Shown here in pieces: positions 1-12,795 of a DNA stretch of 64,000 bases. Position numbers and translations under genes: made by a program. The notes beneath the pieces were generated by a model that had not been told where the DNA came from, did not search any database, and was given only the letters and a program-made list of their open reading frames with translations. Each line of letters begins with the position of its first letter. Positions within the stretch are counted from its first letter, which is position 1. Source of the DNA: Dimorphilus gyrociliatus. Its lineage: Eukaryota; Annelida; Polychaeta; Dinophilidae. The stretch is taken from the NCBI GenBank assembly GCA_904063045.1, contig CAJFCJ010000001.1:1371501-1435500 (forward strand). Reading direction: 5' to 3'.

Positions 1-3000
1 TGAAGACGGAAAGGAAATATGTAAAGTTAGACTATTGCTCCTTCAATATTTAGATAGATTGAAAACCTACGAAGATATTCTTGGAGGAGTGTACTTTTCT
101 GCCGAACGATACGAAGCCGATGTGTATAAAAAGTTTCGACGTGAAAATATTGTTAAAGCTACACTAGATTTTACAAGAGCTGGAAATTGGACTGCAGTTG
201 ATATAATGTTTAGCTATTATGGCGAACAGTTGATAGAGCATAAATTGCCGATATTAAGTAATTTTCCCGAAACCCTATCGCCATCTTCCTATAGATCTAT
301 ATTGCCTGAATGTTCTATGGAAATTGAAGAGAACGCTGACGATCTAGATTATGAAAATAATTGGAGATTAAGCGATTGGTGCGAAGAAGATTTTTGTAAA
401 AAATACGTTCAAGAGAATAAGGAGTGTAACTTGGACATTTTATACTTGAAAAGCGATCTAGATCGCTTTAGGGGTAATGATCTAAGTGAAGATAAAATAA
501 GCGAATGGTATTTATTTAGAGCTAAACAAATTGAAAGTTTATCGAATAGAGTCGATTACGCAATTGAATTATTAATATTTGGTATGGAAAATAACGTTAA
601 AAACCTAGACCAATTGAAAGAAAGTTTATTAACTTTGGAATTATTGGTTTACGAATGTCAAGTTGCTGATAATATGAATTTAGAAGAATTAAATAAATTA
701 AATGAACTTGAAAAGATTAAATTAATGATGTCAACGGTAAGTAATTAAAAGAAATAATATTGTTTTTAATAAGAATAATAATTAACAGTCTCCGGAGGAA
801 ATGTTTGCTAAAAATACATTTAGATGGCTTTTACCATTCCTCGAACGTTCTGAAAATAGCGATCATCTATTAAAAGAATATCTTATTGAATTGGCAAAGG
901 AAAATCTAAAATTATGCTCAATTATTTTTCAACATAGTAAATATGAAATGGAGCAGAGAGTTATTACTAATGAAGAAATATTAATCGAATCGGCAGTGAA
1001 TTGTATTTATTCGTGTCAAAGGTTCATTTGTATATATGTAATATATATATATGTATAGATATATTCTAAAACGTTTCCCTTCTTTTCTATCAAACAGAAA
1101 TGATCAATTGAATGTTTGCTTTGAAATATTAGAATGTTTGTCAGAGAAGAGAGCCGGGTTGGTTTTGTTTTCTTTATTAAAATATGTTTGCAATGGATTT
1201 TTTAAATATTAAAATTTGTATTAAATTTCAAAGGTCATCGGCAATCATTAATGAACTCCATAATCGAGTTGATGAATTGGAAATTTGTTTAAGGTACGAT
1301 AAATAATAAATTAATTTTCCTTAATTCATTCATTTTATGTTTATAGTGCTGCTGAAATATTAGAGAAAATTGAATATCCCTGCATTATCTCATTCATAAG
1401 GGATACAATGAAAAATGAAGATGCATCTAAAAAATTCTTTAGAGATTTACTACATTCAATAACAAATAGGTCAGTTTATAATTTTATTTCTAAATATATC
1501 GTTTAGATTTTCTTTACCCCCTTTTTTATTTTGTTTTTATTTAGAATACCTAAATTAGAGGCTCCTCAATTGATTATCCTCTACAATCATCTAAAATCTA
1601 TACGTTCTCAAACATTCTCATTATTTAAGGAAAATGAATTAGTTGAAGTTTGTAAATTAATAATTATTGTAATTTTAAATTAATTCTATTCTTTTTTTTA
1701 AATAGTTGTTTGTCAAACAACTCTTATTGTCTAGCGATCAGAGGTATATAGATATCGCTAGTCGAATGATGGAACGCTCCTTAGTTGAATCATCAACTAG
1801 AATTCCGGATAGAGATTTCGGAAGGAAAGTCGATTATAAAACTGGAGTTGAAATAGTTGTTGAAGCTTCTAAAGAATATTTTGATGCAGCCGCCGGTATT
1901 GCAGATTCGAATATGGAACTTGCAAAGTAGTATTTAACAGCAAATAGTTTACTGTATAAATAGATATTTACTGATATTTTATGTAAATTATTTCAGGAGT
2001 TGCCTATCATTGATAAAGGATAAACCAAAAGCTGTTAGAGGAGAATGGGATTTATTAGAAGCTTATATTTTATTAGATGAATTTGGAGCTAATGTTTTAC
2101 CATTACAACGTAATTAACTTTTTATATTAGTTGATTATACTATATATATATATTTATATATGTATTAATTAACAGTTAGATTGAGCGATAGCAAGGCAGG
2201 ATTGATAAAAAAAGCTATAAAAGTCCATAAAACATCTTATAAATTTGCCGATAAAGTAATTATTACAACTATATCTTTATATTGACGTTCAATAATGTAT
2301 ATTTATATATTCATTATTTTAAAGCTTCTAAAATTAGGCCTACTCTTGAAAATTGAAGAAGGCGTTGTATTAATGGAAATTATTCAAGCTGCTATAGATA
2401 ATGATGATTCGGAAACTGCTGTTAGACAATGTTTAAACGCAATTAAAATTGATTTTCCAGGAGTTTGGCAACATTGTAAATTATTGGCTAATGATAAGAA
2501 GACAAGCTATGAAAACAGGTTTATATAATTTTAATGTATATGCTATATACTGTCTAGACTGTATATATTTAATTTACAATTAATAATTAATAATTAATCA
2601 ACAGATTATTCTTTTTAAAATATTCATCTCTCTATTGTCCGGAGAACGAATTAGATGATATTATTAAAACAAAGCTAATATTGGAGAAGGATATATTAAG
2701 TAATGAGATAAAAGAAAAAAATTTTACAGAATCTATAAAGAATTTATCGAAAGTCGATTGGAAAAATTTCCTAACCGAAAACGTTACTCAGGCGTTATTT
2801 TCCAACGAAAATTATTATAAATCTTTAAAGAATGGCGATAATAAAATGTTAGAAAAATACGGTTTACACGCATTTTTTGGAGGTAAAGCGAATAATTCGA
2901 ATTTTTTCAACGATTTCGTAAGTTTCGCTTCTTTTTTTTTATCAATTGTATTGAATTTTATTTCATATATTTTACTATTTTTCATTGATAGTCTCAAACT

Positions 3001-6000
3001 TGTTACGAATCTTTAAACGCAGTTGTACCAACAACATCATTTCATCGTAATTATTGCGTAATCAGATTAGCTAGTTTAGAAAAATCTTTAGAAGTAACTG
3101 AACAGCTTATTACCGAGAAAGATGTAAATGAAGGTAGACCATTTTTTTATTGAATACGAATTGACCTTGATACCTCGTTATTTTCTAAAGCTCTTATAAA
3201 CCTTGCAAGAGAAACGTTATCGAATGATTTTGCACTATCTTCACTCTTCTTGAGCAATGTTACCGATGTAAGTATAGTATTTGATCATCTAATTAATAAA
3301 TAGAACTCTATTTTTAATCCATTTGCTTTAATTTCCATATTAAAGGAATCTGCTATAGAAGAGTATCTTGAAAGTTTACCTAAGACCGAAGTGACGTTAG
3401 ATTTAAAGATATATGCGTACGCTTTAAAGTTAATTGGAACCCAGAAAGGAAAAAACACACTTGATTTCTCTTTTAAACGTGTTCATGATGTTGAAAAGTA
3501 TATCAATACTACAGAAAGTGAATTGGGTAAAAAGTTAGAGGCCGCTAAAGAGGCCAAAGAACAATTTGTTGAGGCAAAAAAATTACAAAATCTCGGTAAA
3601 GGAGTTGACGCTGAGAGGTTTATGAATGACGAAGAATATAAAAAAGAGACTATTTTAGGCCTTATTATGTAAGTTGATTAGAATAGCATTTGTATAAATA
3701 TTGTTTATAAATTGAAAACAATTTATTTAGGACAATTGAAGATGGCGTCTATAATTTAGCTGTACAATTGGCTAAACGATATAAAATTGATATTTGGGAC
3801 GTATATATGACGCACGTTGAATTTCTTTTCGAAGAATCAGAGTAAGGATTTCTTAATTATATTTTCTATTATATAACGTAAATTGATAAATTATTCATTT
3901 AATTCTCTAGACTAAAAACCAATGAAATAGAAGCTAGATTGGAAAATAGAGGATTATTGAGAAATCTTTTAAAGCAAGAAGAAAGATTAGCCGATCGTAT
4001 AATAAATTTTGTACTACCAATTATCGATGGAAGAGACTATGAAAGAATATTATATATATTTCATCTTTTAGAAAAGATTGATAAAGATAAGGAAATTTCA
4101 AATTTATCAATAACAGTAAGTTGTTTGTTTGTTTGTTTGTTTGTTTATACATACATTTTATATTTTCAGACACATATTAAATTATTGAAAAAGCTGAAAT
4201 CGTTATCTATCGAATTAGATTATAAAAAATTAACAAATGGAAAAGAAAATTCAATTAACGTACTTGAACCAATTTTAACAACCGATAATATAAATTCACT
4301 AGCCAAACTTGCATATAATTTAACGGATGGTGTAAGTATTTATATATTAAATCTTTAATTAATTAATTAATTAATTAATTTGAATATTATAGAAAGGAAA
4401 TTTCTTACAACCATCCGCCGTTTATCGTATATGGTGTAGTATTAAATTCTGGAAAAGTGATTGTAAGAAAGAAGTAAGTTATTCATTCATTTAATATAAA
4501 ACTCTTCTTGTTTATATATTCGTTTCGTTGTTAATTCTTTGTTTTTTTTATTGCTTTTATAGAATGAATGGTTGAAAAATTATGAAAATTGTACGAATTT
4601 TATAGCTAAATTAATTCCGGAACATTTAATTGAATTTATGGATGATGTAACATTTTCTGAGAAATCATTGAAAAATGTAAGTTAATTAGAAAATTGTACT
4701 TCTGTCTTTTATTAATAGTTTACTCGATTGTTTTCTTTAGTTAAATACTTCTATACGAATTAAATTAAATAAGAGAGCTTTAGATCTGGCTCAATCGTTA
4801 TCTAATGGGTAAGATGATTTGTTTTACAGTTTAATTGTCATTATTATATAATTTTTCTTTTATTATTTAGTGCAAATGGTAATGCGTGGAAGAATGCTGC
4901 GAAACATTTTGAAACATCTATTAATCATCTACAATCTTTAACATCGTCGAAATCATTCGAAGATCTCAGGCAAAGGGATGATATGAAAGGATATGTAGAT
5001 CTCGTTGATTTGTGTCGATCAGACAAAGATAAAGTAATACTTTATTGAGCATATACAGTATACTTGATCCTAGATATATATATATATATATATATATTAT
5101 ATTTTTTAATAGTTTAAAGAAATCTGTATAAAAGCCGCTTTAGAAGGTAAATCCGTAAAGTTTGTAGAAGAATTTATGTCTTTAAATAATCTATCGGGAT
5201 GGACTGTTAAAGTAGTTTTCTGCGAAGCGTTGAAAACTATCATTGATGAAATTCAGTTAGTTTTAACATTTCTATATTTTAATTCAATACGAAAATATTT
5301 TTGTCTATTTGCTTCTTTTATTCTTTTTCTTTTTATAGAAATGACGAATCGAAATTACGTGATTTAGAGAGAGTTGCTAAAGAAGTTCATTTATACGAAA
5401 CTGAGTGGTAAATAAGAGTTATTAAATTAAATATATTGTATATATATTGTATATATCTATATAAGTTAATTATTTATAATGAAACTCACGTATTGTAAAC
5501 ATTAATAATAATATATAATTCTTTCATCTTTTTGCAGTAGCCGATTAATACCGAGAGAAGATTTAATGGCAATACTTAAAACATTCTATTCAAATTCGAA
5601 TATTAATTATAAAATTAGGGTTGAAGTATTAAATATACTGGGAAATATATTTGATTTAAATTCGGATGATTCTACATTATTAGCATTGTATAGAACAAAA
5701 ACAATTATCTCGAAACATTGGAATATAGATTCATCTAATATAACTATCGGAAATTCTAAAGAACGTTTAGAACTTATAAAAACTCTATTAGAAATGTCGA
5801 ACAGCGCTGATGAATTTTTAGCTATAACAGATTTAACTAAATCTTGGTCTGAATTTAACGAAGGAGATCTTTGTAATGAAATTTGGTTAAGTATTTGTTT
5901 GAAATTAATTGAAACAATGGATAAAAATAGTTCCAAGTATATTACTGGTATTCTTGATGGTGTTAAAATAGGGGAAGAGGTAATATTAATATTTTAATAT

Positions 6001-6524
6001 CAATATACTATATATGTATAATTTTTTTTATTATTATTTATAAATAGGTTGTCAGTAAGCTATTTAGCGCATTAAAACTATTAAATCTAGATATATGCGC
6101 TATTAGAATTGTCTTAAATACCGAACACACCTCACTCTATGAAAATTCTATGACAATATTAGAAAATCATGTAGAGGTATTGAATCTCTTTTTTTTTATT
6201 AATATCTAAAATTAATTCTTTGTAACGTTCTACTTGTTTTCATAGCCTCAGCCAGAATTTCGAAATGAACTTTTAGATATTGTTCTTAAACGACATCTGG
6301 TTTCCTCAACTCTAAATACGCCTTATTACGCTGTGATCTACGATAAACTCCTCGAATCTACTAAAGATTCTCCCTACCACCTTCGGCCAGAGGTTATAGC
6401 TAATCAATTAATTCAACAAGGTTATCCAGCCATTGGAGCATCCCTCCTGCTCGCCCATAAAGGAAGCGCAACTTTGCGAACATTTTCGAACGCTCTATCG
6501 TTCGGTAAACGGGAAAGACCTTGA
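1..6524 (+). CDS. NBAS: NBAS (neuroblastoma-amplified sequence), 3' part, multi-exon
   Basis: Large peripheral ER protein of the NRZ/Dsl1 tethering complex (with RINT1 and ZW10), which captures COPI vesicles returning from the Golgi; also linked to nonsense-mediated decay in vertebrates. The reading frame is open to base 2, so the 5' part lies outside the window. Visible landmarks match NBAS in order: 'LSNFPETLSPSSYRSILPE' near 255-310 (human has LSNFPETTSPHEY), 'DWCEEDF', 'YEADVYKKF', a helical Sec39-type region with 'LLKEYLIELAKENL' and 'IFQHSK' (800-950), 'EASKEYFDAAAGI' (about 1870-1905), and the C-terminal 'GASLLLAHKGSATLRTFSNAL' segment cut by the stop at 6522-6524. About 18 or more exons are joined by introns of 50-130 bp, many with (TA), (TTTG) or (AATT) runs. 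First donor is at 737. No frame break seen in the exons traced. Exact borders of several middle exons were not all resolved. Confidence 0.9.
4121..4146 (+). repeat. (TTTG)n microsatellite in an NBAS intron
   Basis: About six and a half units of TTTG directly follow the splice donor after 'ataaca'. It lies inside a short NBAS intron and has no visible coding role. Confidence 0.8.
4355..4380 (+). repeat. (AATT)n microsatellite in an NBAS intron
   Basis: About six tandem AATT units, self-complementary, inside an NBAS intron. Confidence 0.8.
5072..5097 (+). repeat. (TA)n microsatellite in an NBAS intron
   Basis: About 26 bp of alternating T and A between two NBAS coding exons. Similar shorter TA runs occur in other introns of the window. 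Confidence 0.75.
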
Positions 6525-7197
6525 ATACTTATTCGCTTGTTTATTATTTATTATTAATTCCTAATAAACGAATTATGATTCATTTTTGGAAAATATTACG
6601 TAAATATTCGTATTAATTTAATTTTGAAGAAGAGTTGTTATATATTTAGTATAATTTGAAATTGTCGTATTAAACACGATCGGCGCGAAAACAATTCGAT
6701 ACTCGAGTCTAGTGTCCACAACAACGCATTTCTTTCGATCTTTGAATCTAGATCTTGTACTTTTAAAGGTAGGGTATTGTCTTTTCGTGTCTTATTGACT
6801 AATACTTTGTTCAGAAGTTCGATATTTGCTTAAAATTTGATTAAAATATTTAGAACTAGGGCACTTGGCCGATTGTGAGCGATAATAGCCTTATATTATC
6901 TATATAAATCGTAATATTTGCCGCTAACGGCTGATTCCGCAATTTGTAAACAGTTTTTATTTGTCTTTGGCTTATTTTTAATTGTCATTTAATTGTCAAC
7001 TAGACTCAAGCTATATAAAATCTAAAATTATGATTCATAGTTAAATATGGAAAAAAATAGGTAATAGCAACAAAATGATCTAATTCTTTTTTTTACAGGG
7101 CTTACTCTTTGAAAATCGATATTTTTTCCACTGTAATATAATTCAATATAATTTTAGTGTTTTAATTTCAACATTGTTTTTTTTCAGGTTCTAACAA
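6525..7197 (+). promoter_or_regulatory. NBAS 3' flank, CDK11 promoter and probable 5' UTR intron
   Basis: No convincing protein-coding exon. An AATAAA-like signal for NBAS ('ctaataaacg') lies near 6560. A donor-like 'aaaggtaggg' at about 6768 and a strong acceptor 'tttttttcag' ending at 7187, 10 bp before the CDK11 ATG, suggest a noncoding first exon near 6690-6768 and an intron in the 5' UTR. This is inferred from the splice signals only. Confidence 0.45.
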
Positions 7198-9301
7198 ATG
7201 TCTGAGCGAAGTTTAGAGCAAGGTGAAGTTATGAGTAGTCCGGAGTCTTCTAGCTCCTCAAGCCATCGTTCAAATCATAGTGAAGGTTTATCAATTCAGC
7301 CACCCCAATATCGAAAGCACAGGCATAAACACAAAAAAAATTATCGTGAAAGTAGATATGAACATCGGGAAAGAAAGGAAAAGCCGTCTTTGCAAAGCAC
7401 CTTATCCAGATCGTCAGATTCAAGGCACAGCGAACACGGATCAAGAAAGGAGAGATCACTGAAGGAGAGGTATGTACCTATATACGAAAAAGATTTATGG
7501 AAAATTCCATCTTTTGCTTTTATCTTAAGGGAACGATTGGAAACAGCCGAAAGAGATCGATTAAGGAAAGAAAAAGACAAAAAAAGCAGATATCGTTCTA
7601 GAGAAAAAGAGAAACGTGATCACGACAGATATTCAGAAGATAGCTCTTACGGTAAACGACCAAGGAGTAGGACGCCTAAACTTAGAAAATATAGGCAAGA
7701 TGATGAAATCATGGAGCATAAAGACACCGAAGAAAAAGTTGAAGAATTCGAAGACGATGATGAGATGGAAAATGAGCTGGAAAAAGCTTTTAAAGATGCA
7801 GAGAAAAAAAGTAAACAAAGTAAGAAGCTTTCTGTATGAATTTCAACCTAAAATTTAATATTTTTTAGAATTTGAACAAGAGTCCGAATTCAGCGATGAA
7901 AGTAGGTCAAGAGTACGACGTATTTCAAAATCAGGACGCGTTAAATCGAAATTTGAAGATTCTTCATCGAGTTCCTCGCCATCTTCGGATTCTTCATCGT
8001 CACCTGAAAGCAGTAAGGAGGCTGAAAAGCCCAAAAAAGTTGAACGCCGAGATACTTCTTCAGGAGGTGAGGAAGAAAGTCCGATTGAAGATGATGGATT
8101 TTATAGAAAAGCCAAAGAGGAGGAAGTGGAGGTAGAGGATACACCTCCTCAGTCACCTCTTGAACTCAAGGCAGAATTACCCCCTTACTTACCAGCTTTA
8201 CAGGGATGTCGAAATGTCGAAGAGTTTCACTGTCTAAATCGAATTGAAGAAGGAACCTACGGCGTGGTTTATAGGGCGAGAGATCTTAAAACAGATGAAA
8301 TTGTAGCTCTAAAACGATTAAAGATGGAAAGAGAAAAAGAAGGTTTTCCAATTACATCTTTGCGCGAAATTAACACTCTCTTGAAAGCCCAACATCCCAA
8401 TATTGTTACTGTTCGAGAAATCGTTGTTGGAAGTAATATGGACAAAATTTTTATTGTAATGGATTACGTTGAACATGACTTGAAAAGCTTGATGGAAAGC
8501 ATGAAAGAGCCATTTATCCAGGGAGAAGTAAAAACGCTTATGATTCAGCTCTTAAGCGGCGTCAATCATCTTCACGATAATTGGATAATGCACAGAGATC
8601 TTAAAACTTCCAATCTTCTTTTAAGTCATCAAGGTGTATTGAAAATAGGAGATTTTGGGTTGGCCAGAGAATTTGGTTCTCCGTTAAAAGCCTATACACC
8701 TATCGTTGTTACCCTTTGGTACAGAGCTCCTGAGTTGCTTTTACAAGATAAATTGTATACAACATCAATTGATTTATGGTCTGTCGGTTGCATTTTTGGT
8801 GAATTATTAACTAGAAAGGCTTTGTTCCCCGGAAAATCAGAAATAGATCAACTGAATAGAATTTTTAAGGATCTCGGAACACCGAATGAGAAAATTTGGG
8901 AAGGTGTTTCTCAACTTCCCGTTATGAAAAAATGTACATTTAAGACACATATATACAATGAACTAAAGAAAAAATTTGGAACCGTCTTAACTGAATGTGG
9001 ATTCGATTTGATGAATCGTTTGCTTACATATAACCCACAAAAGAGAATAACGGCAAGTGACGCTCTAAACCATCCGTACTTTCGCGAAACACCTCTACCA
9101 GTTAAAGCAAGCATGTTTCCTACATGGCCTGCTAAAAGTGAAAAAGGATCGGCAAAACGAACTAGCCACGGTAATTCTCCAAAAGCACCATCCGGCGGAA
9201 AGGCTTACGCTAAACTGGTTGGAGAAGATGAAAAACTAGAAAAAGGATTTTTTGTCGGACCTAACGAAGCAAAAGGCGCAGGCTTTTCACTTAAATTCTA
9301 A
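7198..9301 (+). CDS. CDK11: CDK11 (PITSLRE cyclin-dependent kinase)
   Basis: Nuclear Ser/Thr kinase that pairs with cyclin L and acts in transcription and pre-mRNA splicing. Exons 7198-7469, 7530-7819 and 7869-9301 join to 664 residues (human about 790). The N-terminal half is low complexity: Ser-rich, His/Arg/Lys-rich and an acidic '[13 protein letters not shown]' block, then a Ser tract (about 7965-8015). The kinase domain starts near residue 300 with the glycine loop '[12 protein letters not shown]', the VALKRLK lysine, the diagnostic PITSLRE helix, 'HRDLKTSN', 'DFG' and 'TLWYRAPE'. All catalytic residues are intact. The T-loop is '[19 protein letters not shown]', as expected for CDK11. 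The first intron (60 bp, donor ggtatgta) has no stop and keeps frame if retained. The start is the first ATG after a strong upstream acceptor. Next gene on the same strand begins 404 bp downstream. Confidence 0.96.
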
Positions 9302-9705
9302 ATCAAGTTTATTTTGTAAATAGATGAATCAATACTTATCATTGTTTTTTTGTTTTCCTATCATGAAAATAAAATTACTATATATTTCAAACATTTGAAA
9401 AGATAACCAAAAAACAAGTCTTCTTCTCTCTCTCTCTCTCTTTTTTTTTTAAATTTCTCATTTAATATTTTTTTCTAATTCAAATTTGCATGGAAAAAAA
9501 AATCATACATTTTTTTATAAAGAAAAAAAATAGGAAGATCCATATTGTTTGGGTCTTTTAAAATTAATTTTCATTTGTTTATCCATTATCTTTTCTTAGG
9601 AAAATCTATAGATTTGACATAGGCCTAGATTATTCATATTTCTGTTAGAATAATTCATAAAAGATCGTCTTATTTTTTTTTAATTAACATTAAATTTCGA
9701 AGAAG
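9302..9705 (+). other. CDK11-CNOT2 intergenic stretch with (CT)n/T tract
   Basis: No coding region seen. Holds the CDK11 3' UTR with 'aaaataaaat' near 9366, a (CT)n run at about 9426-9440 followed by a T10 run, and AT-rich sequence up to the CNOT2 ATG. A polypyrimidine stretch 'ttatttttttttaattaacat' about 30 bp before that ATG is not followed by an obvious AG. Confidence 0.6.
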
Positions 9706-10777
9706 ATGCAAAATTATGAATTTCCATCATTAAGGAGTAGTTGTAACGATTTATTATCGTCCGTTGTTGAACCTCCTAGTTACGCGGCCAAGTTGAATCG
9801 ATCTTGCCAGGAACTTCCTATAAAAGTTAATTCGTCCGAATTTGTTATTTCGGCTGAAGATTTTCCCGAATTGAGTCGTTCAAGATCATCGAAAAAAAAG
9901 AATAAAAATTGTAGAAGAAACGAAAATTTAATAGAAAAGAAGACGACAAGATTTAGTGAAACTTTTACCAAAGTACCATTGAATATGATAAAAGACCATT
10001 ACGGTATTGCCGGCCTTCTTTCGTTCATCAGACAATCCGAACAGGATCAAGATAAAACAATATTAGCTCCTGGCGTCGAGTTAACCACTATGGGTTTAGA
10101 TATGAACTCGACAGATCTGGTTCACAGGTAGGTCTTTCTTCAATATTCAATTGTATGCAAAGCGTATTCTCGGACGCGTGACGTCTTCGGCGAAAGCGTC
10201 GCTTTAGAATTAACATAATTTTTGTGTACATACTAAATGAATTAATTAACTGATATTTATATATTTTCATAAGAAATATGCTATCGCCCTTTACAAGCTC
10301 GACCAATTGTCTTCATCGAATAGACGCAGAAGTTCCTGAAGAATATCATATTAACGAATTCATAAATGAGCATTTATCCCTAATCGATGTTGTAAGATAT
10401 GGTGTTGATGTTCTCTTTTTCCAGTTCTATTTACAGCCGGGTGACGTTATTCAAACAATTGCTGCATACGAACTCTATAGAAGGGGATGGAGATATCTGA
10501 TCAATTCTCAACTCTGGATTGCCAGGTAAAATGAATAATACTCGCAGCTTAGCCTATTTTTTGTTTATAATTGATCAGATTACCGGGAACAGAACCATAT
10601 CAAAGAACGCCATTAAGAGAACAAGGACGCTATTACGTTTTTGATCCGCAAATTTGGGAAAGAAAAATTCGCGATTTAGTCGTCGATTATGAAAATATTG
10701 ATAAGAAGCCTATAATCTATGAGGATTTTCTCAATATACCGTACTATGTTCCGGTGGTTAAACGAGACGTCATTTAA
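9706..10777 (+). CDS. CNOT2: CNOT2, NOT2-box subunit of the CCR4-NOT deadenylase
   Basis: Structural subunit of the CCR4-NOT mRNA deadenylation complex; its C-terminal NOT box pairs with CNOT3 on the CNOT1 scaffold. Exons 9706-10127, 10274-10525 and 10579-10777 give 290 residues against about 540 in human. A short N-terminal part keeps the 'AEDFPELSRS' motif (human DFPALPGS). The conserved body follows: 'HYGIAGLLSFIRQSE', 'LTTMGLDMNS', 'RYGVDVLFFQFYLQPGDV', 'AAYELYRRGWRY', 'GTEPYQRT' and 'GRYYVFDPQIWERK', matching the NOT2/3/5 C-terminal domain. All introns fall in phase 2 (ag|a). The stretch 10393-10428 looks like a tiny intron (gtaag...cag) but encodes the conserved RYG-DVLF segment and is exon. 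The gene lacks most of the long disordered N-terminus of vertebrate CNOT2. Confidence 0.9.
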
Positions 10778-10969
10778 CGAATTCCCCCTTTGTAAACTTT
10801 TTTACTTTAATTGTACCTAGTGTAGTAGGCTTAAAGCATAGTATACAGTATTTAACAATACGGTAGAAAAAACCACCCTATTTTTAAGTTACCTGTCATT
10901 TGTGAAGGGTCAATTGCAAGAACAAGAACAAAATACACAGACAGATAGAAAGAGAGAGAAAGAGCGAGA

Positions 10970-11779
10970 ATGAAGATATTTAGTATTTTTATTTGTTTAA
11001 TTCCCTTCGTCTTTGTCGGTTGCGATGAGTATCCAGATAAATGCTTAGACGGACCATACCATAGAGACGAACCGGCACCTGAAACAAAAGAGTATAAGGC
11101 TTGCAAATCATTCGCACGTATGACTTGCTGTACAGTTGAACTTGCCGATATGATTCACAGAAATAATGCTAAAGAACTTTACAAAGGATTTCATTGGGAA
11201 TGGTGTGGAACTTTAAGCGAATCTTGTCAACAATTTTTAAGAGACGAAGAATGCTTTTACCAGGTAAAAATAATTTCTACTTTTCTTATTATGTTTATCC
11301 GTCATACTCTCCAAAGTTTATAGGCTTACTTTGTAAATATTTTTCACTTTCTTATTCTACAGTGTGAACCTCAATTATGGAGATTTAAAAAGACTAATAG
11401 TACAATAGCCAATGTACCTATATGTTCATCATATTGTGACGATTGGTTCAAAGCTTGTAAAAATGACAAGACATGTGTTGTGAACTGGCTGTCAGATTTC
11501 AAGTATAGCAATTCAAGCTATCAATGTCCGGACAATTCTGCTCAATGTCGAACGTTCGAAGAAGTTTATAAAGATTCTAAAGGTCTTTGTAATAAAATGT
11601 GGGGTGAGGCGTTTTTCTACGAAACTAACGAGGAGAATTGTATGAAATTTCATTACGATCCTCTAAAAGAAGATCCCAATAAGAATGTTAGACCAAAATC
11701 ATCGACAGCGAACACGACTTCTACTCCTATTGCTTCTATTGTAATCTTATTTATTTTATCTCTTAAAGTAGTCCTTTGA
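10970..11779 (+). CDS. folate-receptor-like, GPI-anchored extracellular protein
   Basis: Two exons, 10970-11263 and 11363-11779, give 236 residues, the usual size of the folate receptor family (Folate_rec fold, also riboflavin-binding proteins). A signal peptide 'MKIFSIFICLIPFVFVGC' opens the protein and a hydrophobic C-terminal tail 'IASIVILFILSLKVVL' preceded by a small Ser/Thr linker suggests GPI attachment. Many cysteines are spaced as in the family ('CTVELADM', 'CEPQLW', 'ICSSYCDDWFKACKNDKTC', 'LCNKMWGEAFFY', 'NCMKFHYDP'). The ligand cannot be told from sequence: it could be folate, riboflavin or something else. The ATG lies only 192 bp after the CNOT2 stop on the same strand, after a purine-rich leader (agagagaaagagcgaga). 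Confidence 0.82.
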
Positions 11780-12795
11780 AAACTGTAGAAAATATTTACT
11801 TTGATTAGAGTTTTTTTTAATGCTGACCTACGTACGTAATTCTTTCAGTGTATTCTGTATGTTTGCTCTTTTTGTCTCTAAAACTTGATTAAAAAGAAAA
11901 CATAAAGTAGTCTTTAACTAGTTATATATTAAATAGATGGTGCAGACTTTCTTCGAAAACACATCAACATATGATACAGAAGCTTGAAATAGAATATACA
12001 GAAAGGTAGAAAATACAAGAGTCTCTTTACTTTTCATGTAAAGTTGATATATACATAAAAAAAATATTTATACAGTACAACTTAAGATAGTCATATAGTT
12101 AGTTGTCTTTTATAAGATCTTACACATTCTAAACAAGACAGAAAAATTAGTTTGTCGTGGTTGTTCATATTCATTTATATAAGTTTACTATACATATATA
12201 TAATATATATATCTGTTATACAATTTATACCGAACAAAGTATGCATTTAATAGCAAAAGCAGAGGATAAGAACAGCTTCTTTCCACTAGTTTTACATCAT
12301 GAAACACTTTAAAAAAAATGAAAAAAAGCAAAATATAATAAAATTTTGTATAAGATAAAATAAAATTTCTTTTACATTATTCAACAGTTTTCAATGTAAG
12401 ACTTGAACGAATAACTAGTGAAAGTATATAGAAAAATACTTACAGTGTCTATTTTTGGGTTAAGAATGACTTAATATATTGTGTTTTCTGTTCACTTCTA
12501 ATTGAAAATTTTGGGCGAGAGGTAAGATAGTTTATTTTCAAATCTAGAAAGTATCACAATGACAAAAGAGAAGCGATTTTCATGGTAGAAAAGTTCAAAG
12601 AATAATTTGAAGAACAAATATAATATTGACTTTTGACGGGAAATGGTTAATTCCCTAAATCTAGTATTTTTTCAACAACGTTGCAATGAGAGAGTTAAGA
12701 TAACCACCATATTTATTTCTATCTAAGGCTTTAACGCGTGACGTTTAACATCTGATTTTTTTCTCATATCGCCCTAATTCATCCCCTATTCTAAT
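11780..12795. other. convergent 3' flanks, no gene seen
   Basis: About 1 kb between two convergent genes. It holds scattered stop codons in all frames, TA-rich runs (near 12190-12215) and A-tracts. Most of it is probably the 3' UTR of the zinc-finger gene on the minus strand. Nothing structured was recognised. Confidence 0.6.

Noticed and set aside
5607-5936. 109-codon minus-strand frame inside NBAS
   Set aside because: It is the antisense shadow of a conserved NBAS exon.
7250-7858. Several 60-80 codon frames on both strands over the CDK11 5' exons
   Set aside because: Shadows of low-complexity Lys/Glu/Arg-rich CDK11 coding sequence.
10393-10428. Possible 36-bp intron in CNOT2 (gtaag...ccag)
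   Set aside because: The translated segment 'RYGVDVLFFQF' is conserved in CNOT2 of other animals (RYGEDLLFYLY), so it is exon.
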